From the NCBI RefSeq assembly GCF_021556485.1, contig NZ_JAKGBW010000016.1, positions 33,668 through 97,667 of the forward strand: a stretch of 64,000 nucleotides of DNA. The letters are read 5' to 3'. Numbering within the stretch: the stretch's first letter is position 1; the number at the start of each line of letters is the position of its first letter. Below the pieces are notes generated by a model. The model was not told the origin of the DNA and ran no database searches. It saw only the letters and a list, made by a program, of their open reading frames with translations. This DNA is from Oceanobacillus alkalisoli (GTDB taxonomy: Bacteria; Bacillota; Bacilli; Bacillales; Amphibacillaceae). Shown in pieces: positions 33,099 through 43,980 of this stretch. The translations under genes were made by a program, and so were the position numbers.

Positions 33099-35555
33099 TC
33101 AGACTGGTTTTATTTTCCAGATGTCGTTGACGTATTCTTTGATTGTTCGGTCACTGGAGAACTTGCCGGAATGAGCGATGTTAATTAGGCTCATCTGTTG
33201 CCATTTCAACTTATCCCTGTAAACACTTTCCGCGTATTCATGAGATTCGATATATGGCTCAAAATCCTTTAAAACAAAATATGGATCATTATGGAAAAGA
33301 ATATTATAATAGATATCTTTAAATTCAATATCATGGGTGCCGAATTCTCCATTGTTCAACTGATCGAGAATTCGCCTCACCCTGTCATCCTGATTATAAA
33401 TATCTCGGGCATGGTACCCGCTGTGCTGATAATAATCCAACACTTCCTCTGCCCGGAGCCCGAAGATAAACATATTCTCTTCGCCGACTAAATCATGGAT
33501 TTCCACATTAGCTCCGTCCATTGTCCCCATCGTCAACGCACCATTCATCATGAATTTCATATTCCCCGTCCCGGAAGCTTCTTTACTCGCAGTTGAAATC
33601 TGTTCACTAATATCTGCGGCCGGAATAATCTTCTCAGCTAAGCTTACATTGTAATTCTCCAGGAAAATCACTTTCAGCTTGCCTTGAATTTCTTTATCAT
33701 AATTGACAATTGATGCGACCGTATTGATGAGTTTAATGACTTCCTTTGCTAAATGGTAGCTTGGTGCGGCCTTTGCGCCGAAGATGAATGTTCGTGGTGT
33801 CATATCAAGATTCGGATTTTCCTTCAACTCATTATAAAGATAAATGATATGAAACACATTGAGCAGTTGACGTTTATATTCATGGAGCCGTTTAATTTGC
33901 ACATCGAAGATCGATTGATCATCTACCGTTATCCCCATTTGTTGATGGATAAAATTAGCAAGCGCAATTTTATTTTCATTCTTCACCTTTGCAAATTGCT
34001 CAAGCACATCACGATCATGTTGGAAACGGAGCAGGCTGATCAGTTGTTTCGGCCGTTTGATCCATTGATTGCCTATCATGTCGTGTATGAGTGAGCTGAG
34101 CTTCGGATTCACTTGCATCAACCAGCGTCTATGGGTAATTCCATTTGTTTTATTATTAAACCGTTCCGGGAAAAGCCCGTGGAAATCTTTCATTTCTTTT
34201 TTCTTTAAAATTTCCGTATGAATACTCGCTACCCCGTTCACACTGAAGCTTGCAACAATTGCGAGTCGTGTCATATGTACCTGTTCATCTGCAATAATCG
34301 CAAGCTCGGGAATCTTATCCCGCTTTTCCTCATGGTCAAACCATATCCCCTGACAAAAGCGTTCATTGATTTCATCGATGATCATATATATTCGCGGCAA
34401 TAACTTTCGCATCATCGCGGTTGGCCAGGTTTCCAATGCTTCACTTAAAGTTGTGTGATTCGTGTAGGCAAATACACGTGTCGTAATCTCCCACGCTTCG
34501 TCCCAGCCAAGATTCTCTTCATCCATTAAAATACGCATTAACTCCGGGATACTTAAGCTTGGATGTGTATCGTTAATTTGAATGACGATCTTTTCCGGTA
34601 AATGCTTCAAGGATAGCCGGTGATTCTTTTTGAACTGCTTGAGCATATTCTGTACACTCGCAGAAACGAGGAAATATTGTTGCTTTAACCGCAGTTCCTT
34701 TCCTTCATAACTGGAATCATCAGGATAAAGAAAGCCTGAGAGCTGTTCAATTGAATGTTCGAAATCGAGATGATGGTAAAATTCTTCTTGATCATTGGAA
34801 TTATCCGGTTCAACTGATACTGGTTCAGCACTCCATAACCTTAAGGTGTTCACCGTCTCATTCGCATACCCGATAACCGGAATATCATAAGGAACAGCTA
34901 TCACCTTGTCCGTATGTTCATAGTTGAACTCAAGTGAACCATCGCTCTTTTGATGCATCCAGACTTCCCCTTGAAACTGAACAACACACGCTTCCTCTTC
35001 TTTACGTACCTCCCATGGATATGGTTTCTTGAGCCAGTAGTCCGGAAGCTCCACCTGATTCCCATTGATAATTCGCTGCTCAAATAACCCGTAGCGGTAC
35101 CGGATTCCGTAACCATGCCCTGGATAACTTAAGGAAGCGAGGGAATCGAGGAAACATGCAGCAAGGCGGCCGAGTCCGCCATTTCCGAGCGCAGCATCTT
35201 GCTCCACCGCGTAGACATCCTCTGCCCGGAACCCCAGTTCTTGAAGTGCCTGATTTGCCACCTCGAGCATTCCGCAATTCAGTAAATTACTTTCGATCAG
35301 TCTCCCGATTAGAAATTCCATGGAAAGATAATAGACCTGTCTTGCCTGCTTCGATTTGTACCGTTCATTTGTTTTATACCAAAGCGGCCTCACCTGTTCA
35401 TTGACGATATTCGCTAAAGCATAAAACACATCTTCCTCTGTCGCTTCTTTTATATCAAGGTTATTTGTCGTATTTATATAGGTTGTGATACGTGCTTTCA
35501 GGTCTTCTGCGGTTATCCGGTTCAAATTAAATCGCTCCCTGTTCATCATACTCAT
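33099..35555 (-). CDS. glgP: Glycogen phosphorylase
   Basis: The 818-residue enzyme releases glucose-1-phosphate from glycogen ends. The pyridoxal-phosphate lysine is in EASGTGNMKFMMNGALTMGT near residue 665, NGGLGRLAACFLDS lies near 122, and VSMEF-like YLSMEFLIGR near 74. It is the last gene of glgB-C-D-A-P. Its first ATG overlaps the glgA stop; a TTG ten codons further in with GGGAG before it is another possible start. Keeping synthesis and breakdown in one transcript is typical of Bacillus. Confidence 0.96.
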   Translation of the reverse strand: MSMMNRERFNLNRITAEDLKARITTYINTTNNLDIKEATEEDVFYALANIVNEQVRPLWYKTNERYKSKQARQVYYLSMEFLIGRLIESNLLNCGMLEVANQALQELGFRAEDVYAVEQDAALGNGGLGRLAACFLDSLASLSYPGHGYGIRYRYGLFEQRIINGNQVELPDYWLKKPYPWEVRKEEEACVVQFQGEVWMHQKSDGSLEFNYEHTDKVIAVPYDIPVIGYANETVNTLRLWSAEPVSVEPDNSNDQEEFYHHLDFEHSIEQLSGFLYPDDSSYEGKELRLKQQYFLVSASVQNMLKQFKKNHRLSLKHLPEKIVIQINDTHPSLSIPELMRILMDEENLGWDEAWEITTRVFAYTNHTTLSEALETWPTAMMRKLLPRIYMIIDEINERFCQGIWFDHEEKRDKIPELAIIADEQVHMTRLAIVASFSVNGVASIHTEILKKKEMKDFHGLFPERFNNKTNGITHRRWLMQVNPKLSSLIHDMIGNQWIKRPKQLISLLRFQHDRDVLEQFAKVKNENKIALANFIHQQMGITVDDQSIFDVQIKRLHEYKRQLLNVFHIIYLYNELKENPNLDMTPRTFIFGAKAAPSYHLAKEVIKLINTVASIVNYDKEIQGKLKVIFLENYNVSLAEKIIPAADISEQISTASKEASGTGNMKFMMNGALTMGTMDGANVEIHDLVGEENMFIFGLRAEEVLDYYQHSGYHARDIYNQDDRVRRILDQLNNGEFGTHDIEFKDIYYNILFHNDPYFVLKDFEPYIESHEYAESVYRDKLKWQQMSLINIAHSGKFSSDRTIKEYVNDIWKIKPV

Positions 35556-36975
35556 TTGTCGATGCTACTAGTTCCTCATAAAGCCGTTTATACTGTTTTG
35601 CTGACTCTTTCCATGTATAAGCGCCTTTATTTACATTTTTAATGAGCTGCTTCCATTTCTCTGCATCGTGATAGATTTCAAGCGAATAGTTGAGCACATG
35701 AAGCAGTTCATGGGCATTATAATTGGTAAAACTGAAGCCATTCCCTTCTCCCGTCTCCTCATTGAAAGCTGTTACCGTATCTTTCAACCCACCCGTTTCT
35801 CTTACAATCGGGACCGTTCGATATTGAAGTGCAATCAACTGAGATAATCCGCAAGGCTCAAACTTTGAAGGCATCAATAAAAAGTCTGCACTTGCATAAA
35901 TCCTTCGGGCAAGCTGTTCACTGAACGTAAGCAATGTTTTTACTTTATCCGGATACATCCCTTCTAGATACGTAAAATAATCTTCAAACTCCGCCTCCCC
36001 CGTACCAAGAATAAGAAATTGAATTTCTTCCTGTAAAAACTCTTCCATGATCCGCTGGACGAGGTGAAGTCCCTTTTGTTCAACAAGCCTTGTTACCATC
36101 ACATAAAGCGGTCGTTCCGGATGATGGGAGAAGCCGATTTCCCCTTGAAGCAGTTCACGATTCTCAAACTTTTTACTCCGCGCTGTCCGGTAATTGATTG
36201 GCAGATGCAGATCTGTGAGTGGATTATATTCCTTTGTATCAATCCCATTCAATATTCCTTGCAGATCCGCTTTCCGTTCACGTATGATGGTATCTAAGCC
36301 GTCCCCATAATAAGGCTGCTTGATTTCTTCCGCATAGGTCGGACTTACCGTCGTAATTTTATCCGCGTGAAAAAGGGCAGCTTTCAAGCTATTGATCATC
36401 CCATCCCATTCCATACCTGCCAAATGTTCCCGGTCTATTTGGAAAAAGTCTTCGTAAACATCTGTTGGCATCAATCCTTGATATTTCAAATTGTGAATCG
36501 TGAAGACTGTTTTTAAATCCGGCAACGGCTGCATGACTTTCGCTAGCAGGACGGCAAGACCAGCTTGCCAGTCATGGGCATGCAGAACATCCGGTTTAAA
36601 ATCCAGCTGAGGAAGCGCTGCGAGCACCGCATGACTGAAAAATACAAACCGTTCTCCGTCATCATAATAACCATATATTCCTTTTCTGCTGAAGTAATAG
36701 TCATTTGCAATAAAATAATAGACACAGTTTTCATGTGTTAACGTATAAAGCGTTGCCTGCTGCTTTCTCCAGCCGACCTGGACGTCATATGATGTGAGAT
36801 ATTCCATTTTCTCCTGCCATTCCTCGCCGATTTCATCATAAAAAGGGAGCATCACCCGTACTTCGAGCTCCTCATAAGTTTGAAGAGCCTGTGGCAAAGA
36901 ACCGATCACATCCGCAAGTCCTCCCGTTTTAACAAACGGCACACCCTCTGAAGCAACAAATAAAATCCTCTCCAT
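35527..36975 (-). CDS. glgA: Glycogen synthase (ADP-glucose)
   Basis: The 482-residue GT5 enzyme adds glucose from ADP-glucose to glycogen. The ADP-glucose binding motif FVKTGGLADVIGSLPQ lies near residue 14, HDWQAGL near 135, TIHNLKYQGL near 160, and PSKFEPCGLSQLIALQYRTV near 378 holds the catalytic C-terminal motif. AGGAGGTAAGAG precedes the ATG. A large hairpin separates it from glgD. Confidence 0.96.
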   Translation of the reverse strand: MERILFVASEGVPFVKTGGLADVIGSLPQALQTYEELEVRVMLPFYDEIGEEWQEKMEYLTSYDVQVGWRKQQATLYTLTHENCVYYFIANDYYFSRKGIYGYYDDGERFVFFSHAVLAALPQLDFKPDVLHAHDWQAGLAVLLAKVMQPLPDLKTVFTIHNLKYQGLMPTDVYEDFFQIDREHLAGMEWDGMINSLKAALFHADKITTVSPTYAEEIKQPYYGDGLDTIIRERKADLQGILNGIDTKEYNPLTDLHLPINYRTARSKKFENRELLQGEIGFSHHPERPLYVMVTRLVEQKGLHLVQRIMEEFLQEEIQFLILGTGEAEFEDYFTYLEGMYPDKVKTLLTFSEQLARRIYASADFLLMPSKFEPCGLSQLIALQYRTVPIVRETGGLKDTVTAFNEETGEGNGFSFTNYNAHELLHVLNYSLEIYHDAEKWKQLIKNVNKGAYTWKESAKQYKRLYEELVASTNEYDEQGAI

Positions 36976-36995
36976 TTGCTCTTACCTCCTATCAT

Positions 36996-37055
36996 TGGGA
37001 CAGGGGGTCAGAGCATTTGTCCCGATGGGACAAGTGCTCTGACCCCAATGTCCCA
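36996..37055. repeat. Nested palindrome between glgD and glgA
   Basis: TGGGACA...GGTCAGAGCA (36996-37015) pairs with TGCTCTGACC...TGTCCCA (37035-37055), and the loop holds TTGTCCC-GAT-GGGACAA. The layout is the same as at 33034-33095. It ends ten bases before the glgA ribosome site and so lies inside the operon. Confidence 0.78.
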
Positions 37056-37056
37056 G

Positions 37057-38160
37057 TTAAACAATTTGTCTTTTAGCTACGACATATGGTTTGTCTGTTG
37101 TGCCAATCATTCGCTGGCCTTTTTTCACATGGACATCTTTATCTAGAATTACATTTTCAAGGTAGACATCTTCTTCAATCGTGCAGCGTTGCATGATGAT
37201 AGAATGCTTGATTGTGGAATGTTCGCTTACTTCGACCCCACGGAAAAGGATACTGTTTTCCACCTGACCATTCACGCTACAGCCATTTGCAATAATTGAA
37301 TTATGGACGACCGCCTGTGATTGGTACTTCACCGGCGGATTGCTCGATGCTTTCGTCCGGATGAACGGTTTGGCAAATAAATTGATAAAATTCTCTTCCG
37401 TCAACAGTTTCATATTTTCCCGGTAATAGCTTTCAATCGTATTAATAAAAGCATGATAGCCATCATATTTATACGCCCGGACGTCCAATTCGCCAATTCG
37501 ATCTTTGATTCCATCAGCAAAGAGATTTTCATTATGATAAGCAATACAATAATCGACGACATCCATCAATAAATCTTTCTTAATAATATAGACACCAGTA
37601 AATACGTTGAGGTTGCGGTGATCATTCGTTATGTTCAAAACCTTGCTATCTTCCCCCTTCTCAATCCGGAAATATGCTTGATGTTCCGGTCGGACCTCTG
37701 CAACCGGCGTATAAACAACCGTCACATCTGCATCCATTTCAATATGTTGATTGAATGCTTCTTTATAGTCCGTATTGACAATGAACTGGCTTCCGCTCAC
37801 AAGAACATGATTTGCCTTCCCCCGATTGAAATAATCTCGATTATTATGGAAAAAGCTTAAATCACCACGCGAGCGATCACTCGGATCATTCCAGTCCGGA
37901 GGTAAAATAAATAATCCACCATGTCTCCGGTCCAAATCCCAGCTCTCCCCTGACCCGAGATGGTCGAGCAAGGAGCGGTATTTATGCCGAACAAATATCG
38001 CCACTTCCTCCATTCCAGAGTTAGTCATATTCGATAAAGCAAAATCGATTAACCGGTATCTCCCCGCAAAAGGAATCGATGCATTATTACGGAAGTAGGT
38101 GAGTTCATTAAATACATGATATTCCTGATCAAGATTTATTAGTCCCATCATCCGATCCAT
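37057..38160 (-). CDS. glgD: Glucose-1-phosphate adenylyltransferase regulatory subunit
   Basis: The 367-residue protein is a GlgC homologue that lacks the N-terminal glycine-rich nucleotide motif, beginning instead [17 protein letters not shown]. It keeps the sugar-nucleotide fold (FAGRYRLIDFALSNM near 35, SWDLDRRHGG near 78) and the left-handed beta-helix end with hexapeptide steps (VHNSIIANGCSVNGQVENS). In Bacillus GlgD increases GlgC activity in the mixed tetramer. Its ATG shares one base with the glgC stop (TGATG), indicating coupled translation. Confidence 0.95.
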   Translation of the reverse strand: MDRMMGLINLDQEYHVFNELTYFRNNASIPFAGRYRLIDFALSNMTNSGMEEVAIFVRHKYRSLLDHLGSGESWDLDRRHGGLFILPPDWNDPSDRSRGDLSFFHNNRDYFNRGKANHVLVSGSQFIVNTDYKEAFNQHIEMDADVTVVYTPVAEVRPEHQAYFRIEKGEDSKVLNITNDHRNLNVFTGVYIIKKDLLMDVVDYCIAYHNENLFADGIKDRIGELDVRAYKYDGYHAFINTIESYYRENMKLLTEENFINLFAKPFIRTKASSNPPVKYQSQAVVHNSIIANGCSVNGQVENSILFRGVEVSEHSTIKHSIIMQRCTIEEDVYLENVILDKDVHVKKGQRMIGTTDKPYVVAKRQIV

Positions 38161-39326
38161 CAGTTCATGCCCTCCATTTCACTAAAATGTTCCAATATAT
38201 TTTCTTGATTAAGGACTACCGGCTCTGCATGTTTTGTCGCATAAACCTGCGTCCCAGCTGGAATTTCCGTATTTTCCATGACAATGACCCGTTCCAAAAC
38301 GACATTTTCTCCGACCGTTACCCCAGGGTGCAGAATCGATTGATGAATGGATGCATTCTGCTTCACGAGCACATTCCGGAACACAACGGAGTTCGATACA
38401 TCCCCGTAGATAAAGCAACCGGTGTTAATGAATGAATTCGTCACCCGCCCAGTCTCACCAATATATTGCGGCGGGAGATTGGCCTCATTCGTATAGATTT
38501 GTTTACTTCGGTCTTCCCTTGCGACTGAAAGCGGACTACCGGAATGCTCATCAAGCAAATCCATCGTTGCCTCCCAATAGCTCTGAATCGTTCCAACATC
38601 CTTCCAGTATTCAGTAAATAGATAGGCGTAAAGTCGTTTATCCTGTCCAAGCATCGCCGGGATAATGTCTTTACCGAAATCATGACTGGAATCCGGATCA
38701 TTTGCATCTTCTATTAAAAATTCCCGAAGCGTCTCCCATGTGAAGATATAAATCCCCATCGATGCAAGATTACTTTGCGGATTAGCTGGTTTTTCTTCAA
38801 ATTCATAGATTTCGAGCGTCTCCGTTGTATTTAAAATACCGAAGCGAGGAGCTTCTTCCCACGGCACCTCAATTACTGAAATCGTGGCATCAGCATTCGT
38901 CTCTTTATGCTGTGCGAGTATAGATTGATAGTTCATTTGATAAATATGGTCCCCGGAAATGATGAGCACATATTTCGGATGATACTGGTCAATGAAATGG
39001 ATATTTTGGTAAATCGCATCTGCTGTTCCAGAATACCAGTCACCTCCATGCTTTCCTGTAGCTGGTGAGAGCATTGTGACACCGCCATTCCTCCGGTCCA
39101 TATCCCAAGGTTTTCCGTTTCCGATATGCTGATTTAAATTGATTGGCGAGTATTGTGTCAATACGCCGAGTGTTTGGATTGAGGAATTTGCACAATTGCT
39201 CAATGTAAAATCAATAATCCGGTATTTCCCGCCAAACGGAACGGCAGGCTTTGCATTCTCATTCGTAAGTAAGCCGAGACGTTTCCCCTCTCCTCCTGCT
39301 AATAACATTCCAACACATTCTTTCAA
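38160..39326 (-). CDS. glgC: Glucose-1-phosphate adenylyltransferase catalytic subunit
   Basis: The 388-residue enzyme makes ADP-glucose from glucose-1-phosphate and ATP, the committed step. It has [15 protein letters not shown] near residue 7, [20 protein letters not shown] near 26, [12 protein letters not shown] near 96, [10 protein letters not shown] near 126 and the effector/product region [20 protein letters not shown] near 175, followed by a beta-helix. Its ATG overlaps the glgB stop. Confidence 0.96.
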   Translation of the reverse strand: MKECVGMLLAGGEGKRLGLLTNENAKPAVPFGGKYRIIDFTLSNCANSSIQTLGVLTQYSPINLNQHIGNGKPWDMDRRNGGVTMLSPATGKHGGDWYSGTADAIYQNIHFIDQYHPKYVLIISGDHIYQMNYQSILAQHKETNADATISVIEVPWEEAPRFGILNTTETLEIYEFEEKPANPQSNLASMGIYIFTWETLREFLIEDANDPDSSHDFGKDIIPAMLGQDKRLYAYLFTEYWKDVGTIQSYWEATMDLLDEHSGSPLSVAREDRSKQIYTNEANLPPQYIGETGRVTNSFINTGCFIYGDVSNSVVFRNVLVKQNASIHQSILHPGVTVGENVVLERVIVMENTEIPAGTQVYATKHAEPVVLNQENILEHFSEMEGMN

Positions 39327-41224
39327 TTCGCATCCTCCTCGTCTCTTCTCTTAAAAATCATGACAGCAAGTGGTGCAACTTTTATTTTGATATGCTGCTC
39401 TAAGCCATGCCATTTCTTGGAAAAACTGAAATGTTCATCATTATATTGACCCGAACCGCCGAAAATCTCTGCGTCCGAATTAAAAATCTCTTCATAAACG
39501 CCTGGTTCCGGCACTCCAATTTTATAATCATAATGGACATTCGGTGTGAAATTACAGACGATAACGAGCTCTTCCTTCTTACATTTCGCCCGTCTTCTAA
39601 AGGCAATTACGCTTTGATCAATCTGATGCGGGTCAATCCAAGCAAAGCCTTCCGGGTCATGATCAAGCTCATACAATGCCGGCTCACTTTTAAACAGGCA
39701 ATGTATAGCTTTGATATAATCGAACATTCCTTTATGTAATGGATATTCCAATAGATGCCAATCAAGCTCCTCTTTATCCTTCCATTCTGAATAGAGAGCA
39801 AGCTCTGCGCCCATGAACAATAACTTTTTCCCCGGGTGGCTGAACATATAACCGATGAGCAATCGTAATCCGGCGAATTGCTGCCACTGGTCACCAGGCA
39901 TTTTGGATAATAAAGATTTCTTTCCGTGGACGACTTCATCATGCGATAGTGGCAATAAGAAGTTTTCCGTGAATGTATACATGAAGGAGAATGTAACGAG
40001 ATTATGATGCCACTTGCGGTAGATTGGATCCATCTCCATATATTCAAGCATGTCGTTCATCCAGCCCATATTCCATTTGAAATTAAAGCCAAGGCCACCA
40101 AGATAAGTCGGCGCGGTGATGAGCGGATAATCTGTACTGTCTTCCGCCATCATGAGCGCATTCGGCCGGTATTGGAAGACCGTCTTATTCACTTTACGAA
40201 GAAAGGCAGTTGCCTCGAGATTCTCTTCTCCCCCGTAAGAATTAAAGATTTTCCCCTCGTGCTCGGGCCGGTCAAAGTTAAGATAAAGCATACTTGCAAC
40301 CGCATCGACACGGATTCCATCTATATGAAATTCTTCCAACCAGTAAATGGCATTCGAAACAAGGAAGCTCTGTACTTCCGGACGTCCGAAATCAAAGGCT
40401 AGGGTACCCCAGTTATGTTTCTCCGCTTTTTTCAAATCACGGTATTCATAGAGGGCTTCCCCGTCGAACTGCCGTAAACCGAAATCATCTTTACAAAAAT
40501 GTCCAGGAACCCAGTCCATGATAACGCCGATTCCTGCTTGGTGACAGGCATCAACAAATGCTTTGAATTCTTCCGGGGTGCCGTAACGGGACGTGACCGC
40601 ATAATAACCAGTTATCTGGTAGCCCCACGATAGGTCGAAGGGATGCTCAGCCAGTGGTAAAAGTTCTATGTGAGTGAATCCGAGATTTTTTACATATGGA
40701 ATAAGTATTTTCGCAAGTTCTGTGTAGGTTAGATGATCACCGTTCTCCTTCAATTTCCACGAACCAAGGTGCACTTCGTAAATGGAAATGGGAGAGGTGT
40801 AGGGATTATATGTCTGGATCTCTTTCTGCCAGGCATTGTCCTTCCACTCATAGACTTCTAGAGAAGGCGTCAATGAGGCTGTTCGTGGACGGACTTCCGC
40901 CTGCCGGGCATAGGGGTCTGCTTTTAGAATCGCTTCGTTGTCTGTTGTAGTTATATGATATTTATAAGCTGTGTTTGGAGGTATGTCGTTGAAGAAGCCA
41001 ACCCAAAGCCCTTCGTTATTCAATCGCGTCAATTCATGGGTTTGTCCTTCCCAATTATTGAAATCAGCTGCAATAGCGACACGCTTGGCGTGAGGTGCCC
41101 AAACAGTAAATCGAAAGCCTTCTTTGCCATCCCATGTAATATAATGACAGCCAAGCAACTGATACACCTGATAATTTGTTCCTTGATGAAATAAGTAAAT
41201 AGCATCTTCATTTATGCCATACAA
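39323..41224 (-). CDS. glgB: 1,4-alpha-glucan branching enzyme
   Basis: The 633-residue GH13 enzyme forms alpha-1,6 branches in glycogen. An N-terminal CBM48 domain contains [20 protein letters not shown]. Catalytic residues lie in [12 protein letters not shown] (Asp, near 308), [10 protein letters not shown] (Glu, near 354) and [12 protein letters not shown] (Asp, near 420). The start is a TTG behind AAGGCGGTGA. It is the first gene of the glycogen operon, which runs glgB-C-D-A-P on the reverse strand. Confidence 0.95.
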   Translation of the reverse strand: MYGINEDAIYLFHQGTNYQVYQLLGCHYITWDGKEGFRFTVWAPHAKRVAIAADFNNWEGQTHELTRLNNEGLWVGFFNDIPPNTAYKYHITTTDNEAILKADPYARQAEVRPRTASLTPSLEVYEWKDNAWQKEIQTYNPYTSPISIYEVHLGSWKLKENGDHLTYTELAKILIPYVKNLGFTHIELLPLAEHPFDLSWGYQITGYYAVTSRYGTPEEFKAFVDACHQAGIGVIMDWVPGHFCKDDFGLRQFDGEALYEYRDLKKAEKHNWGTLAFDFGRPEVQSFLVSNAIYWLEEFHIDGIRVDAVASMLYLNFDRPEHEGKIFNSYGGEENLEATAFLRKVNKTVFQYRPNALMMAEDSTDYPLITAPTYLGGLGFNFKWNMGWMNDMLEYMEMDPIYRKWHHNLVTFSFMYTFTENFLLPLSHDEVVHGKKSLLSKMPGDQWQQFAGLRLLIGYMFSHPGKKLLFMGAELALYSEWKDKEELDWHLLEYPLHKGMFDYIKAIHCLFKSEPALYELDHDPEGFAWIDPHQIDQSVIAFRRRAKCKKEELVIVCNFTPNVHYDYKIGVPEPGVYEEIFNSDAEIFGGSGQYNDEHFSFSKKWHGLEQHIKIKVAPLAVMIFKRRDEEDAN

Positions 41225-41635
41225 TTCGATTCACCGCCTTTATCCCATAGAAGATTATCACTAATTCAAGATGATTGCAACGAAGATTTTGAATATTTTT
41301 TATACAATTTTGTCGAATTTTATCGAATCCATGAAAAAATATAAAGTTAGACTTCATTTAGTGGGGGGATTACAGTCCGTTAATGCGTGATAAAATGATA
41401 GTCGTTTAATCTCCAAGCCTTATCTCTTCACCGTTCGTCTAATATCTAATACTATAATACAAATACGTTGAAGTGAATGATTCCTTTCTGTATTTTTAGA
41501 ATAACAAAATAAATTTAACAATTACGTAACAAATAGTTCACAATTAACTGTTTATATTAAAAGGCATGTACTTGTTTAACTGTTCATAGAAAAGGTTACG
41601 ATGCTCGTAAGACGGACGATAAAGGAGACAGTTTC
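41225..41635. other. Divergent control region between glgB and pulA
   Basis: This stretch must hold promoters for glgB and the pullulanase gene. It includes an R2 remnant (41345-41395). No promoter stands out with good spacing. The AT-rich part 41500-41570 is the likelier place for the pullulanase promoter. Confidence 0.45.
41345..41395 (+). repeat. R2 repeat remnant
   Basis: AAAGTTAGACTTCATTTAGT, then GGGGGGATTACAGTCCGTTA and ATGCGTGATAAAA match the first and last parts of R2 with the middle deleted. Confidence 0.6.
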
Positions 41636-43732
41636 ATGAGCAATTACACGGCATGGATGGATGATGTTCACCTCATTACAGTTTCAGTTGATGAGCTGGA
41701 CCCATTAAGAAGCAAGCTTGATACGCCACCAATCATCTTTTGGGAGAAAGAACATACCTATTACCATACGGAAGTTCATCAAGCATCAAATCCATATACG
41801 ATACAGTTCACGCACCAGGATGAATTGCCGATTGGCGAGGAACTCACTTTACTATGGGGAAGCGAGGAAATTCCTGTCTATCCACGAGAGATTGTCAGGA
41901 CAGCAGCTTTCGATGAGAAATATAGTGCACCTAAGGCGACCTTGGGAGCGATTTGTACCGAACAAGAAACAATTTTCCATCTCTGGACTCCCATTGCAAC
42001 CATAGTGGAAGTGAACGTCAACGGAAAGCTATACCGAATGAATCGCACGGACCAAGGTGTGTGGTTTCTTGCTTTAAGTGGAGATTGGCACGAGTCATAT
42101 TATCACTTTGAAGCTGCCATCCACGGAAAAAGGGTGCGAGTAAATGACCCCTATGCAAAAGGAATGACCATTGATAGTAAGACGTCCGTTCTAATTGACC
42201 TTTCCCGTACGCTACAACTGGAGGAAACAAAACTTCCAATCCATTATCCAACAGACGCAATCATTTATGAGCTTCATGTAAGGGATGCAACGATTCATCC
42301 AGACAGCGGTGTGAAAAATAAAGGACGGTTTCTAGGACTTACGGAGAAAAATACGACAACGGAAAACGGCTATTCCACCGGATTGTCCTATATCAAAGAA
42401 TTAGGTATTACTCACGTCCAGCTTCTCCCTGTCAATGACTATGCCCGCGTTCCTGAACTGGAACCAGAATCTGGATATAATTGGGGGTATGATCCGCTTT
42501 ACTTCCAAGTACCAGAAGGAAGCTATTCTATTCTGCCCGATCAGACACTCTCCCGGATTAATGAGCTGAAGAAAATGATCCAAGCATTTCATGAAGAAAC
42601 AGTTGGAGTAATTCTTGATGTCGTATTTAATCATGTATTCATTCGGGAAGAATCCGATTTCGAAAAATTAGTTCCCGGTTATTATTTCCGTTATGATGAC
42701 CAAGGAAACCCAAGCAATGGAACAGGCGTCGGGAATGATTTTGCCTCCGAGAAGAAAATGGCACGAAAGTTCATTCTTGATACAATCGATTATTGGCTCA
42801 CAGAATACAAGGTCGATGGGTTTCGCTTTGATTTAATGGGAAATATTGACCTTGAAACAATGCAGCAAATTAAAGAGCGTTGCCTGGAAGAAGAACGGAT
42901 GATTCTCCTACTTGGGGAAGGCTGGGATTTACCTACTGCACTAGATCGGGAAAAGAAAGCAATCACTGCTCATGCAGGTGAAGTAAATGGGATTGGTTTC
43001 TTTAATGATTATTTTCGTGATTCCTTGAAAGGTAAGCTATTTGACGATAGGGATAAAGGATTCATTAATGGAGCTGGCCGCTTCCATGAACGACTCGGTG
43101 ACCTTGTAAAAGGTGCGATATTAACGGAAGGTATCCGTAGCCATGATATTCAGCAAAGCGTAAATTATGTGGAATGCCATGATAATCACACCCTTTGGGA
43201 TCGGCTTGCCCTAACGAATAAGGAGGATTTTTCTACAAGGAAGAAAATGCATCAGCTGGCAACTGCCATCACATTACTTAGCCAAGGCATCCCCTTTCTT
43301 CATGCTGGGCAGGAATTTTACCGGACGAAATATGGAGTGGGGAATAGTTATATCTCTGGAGATGCTATCAATGCAATGAATTGGAAGCGCCGGGCAACAG
43401 AACATGAGACAGTTGAATTTGTGAAAAAACTGATTCAGTTACGGAAAAAGCATGCTGTCTTTCGTTTACGGACACATGAGGAGATTACACAGCGCCTCCA
43501 CCTACTCTCTGGAGAACCTCCCCTATTCGGTTATACGTTATTAGGCGAAGGAAAGGATTTTACAATCTTCATCAACCCAACAACAGAAGCAAGGGAAATG
43601 GCAGTTCCAGCACCAGGCAATTGGAAAGTTGCCGTTACGAATCACATCGAAAAACAAGAGATGGATGTGCAAGGCAACTTATTTCCCACTAATGCTTATG
43701 AAGTTGCTGTCTTGGTAAGAAAGAGATTTTAA
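41636..43732 (+). CDS. pulA: Type I pullulanase
   Basis: The 698-residue GH13 debranching enzyme cleaves alpha-1,6 links. After N-terminal carbohydrate-binding regions and a CBM48-like domain, the type I motif YNWGYDPLYFQVPEGSYS lies near residue 280. Catalytic positions are DGFRFDLMGN (Asp, near 397), LLLGEGWDLP (Glu, near 426) and VECHDNHTLWD (Asp, near 511). No signal peptide is seen, so it acts inside the cell, as AmyX does, likely trimming glycogen. It is divergent from the glycogen operon. AAAGGAGACAG precedes the ATG. Confidence 0.95.
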   Translation: MSNYTAWMDDVHLITVSVDELDPLRSKLDTPPIIFWEKEHTYYHTEVHQASNPYTIQFTHQDELPIGEELTLLWGSEEIPVYPREIVRTAAFDEKYSAPKATLGAICTEQETIFHLWTPIATIVEVNVNGKLYRMNRTDQGVWFLALSGDWHESYYHFEAAIHGKRVRVNDPYAKGMTIDSKTSVLIDLSRTLQLEETKLPIHYPTDAIIYELHVRDATIHPDSGVKNKGRFLGLTEKNTTTENGYSTGLSYIKELGITHVQLLPVNDYARVPELEPESGYNWGYDPLYFQVPEGSYSILPDQTLSRINELKKMIQAFHEETVGVILDVVFNHVFIREESDFEKLVPGYYFRYDDQGNPSNGTGVGNDFASEKKMARKFILDTIDYWLTEYKVDGFRFDLMGNIDLETMQQIKERCLEEERMILLLGEGWDLPTALDREKKAITAHAGEVNGIGFFNDYFRDSLKGKLFDDRDKGFINGAGRFHERLGDLVKGAILTEGIRSHDIQQSVNYVECHDNHTLWDRLALTNKEDFSTRKKMHQLATAITLLSQGIPFLHAGQEFYRTKYGVGNSYISGDAINAMNWKRRATEHETVEFVKKLIQLRKKHAVFRLRTHEEITQRLHLLSGEPPLFGYTLLGEGKDFTIFINPTTEAREMAVPAPGNWKVAVTNHIEKQEMDVQGNLFPTNAYEVAVLVRKRF

Positions 43733-43812
43733 GATCAGTTGATTTCCGCTATACGAATGACGATTGCAGAAGTAATTGTTTGGAATGATGATTAAGTTTA
43801 TACAGTAACACC

Positions 43813-43841
43813 AATCGGCCTCGGAGCAATCGGGGCCGATT
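43813..43841 (+). terminator. Hairpin after pulA
   Basis: AATCGGCC pairs with GGCCGATT across 13 bases. No strong T run follows, so its efficiency is uncertain. Confidence 0.55.
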
Positions 43842-43980
43842 ATCGTAGTATGCTGTATGTTTGGTTAGACTGCGGGGGGGGCAATAAAAGTCAATAACAA
43901 GGTAAGTTAATATTTGAGCTCTACCTTTTTTTTCTGTATGATTGAATCTAAACTATTTTGACGAAAGAGGAGGATGCTTC

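Noticed and set aside
39607-40047. 146-codon reverse frame inside glgB
   Set aside because: Alternate frame of glgB, without independent signals.
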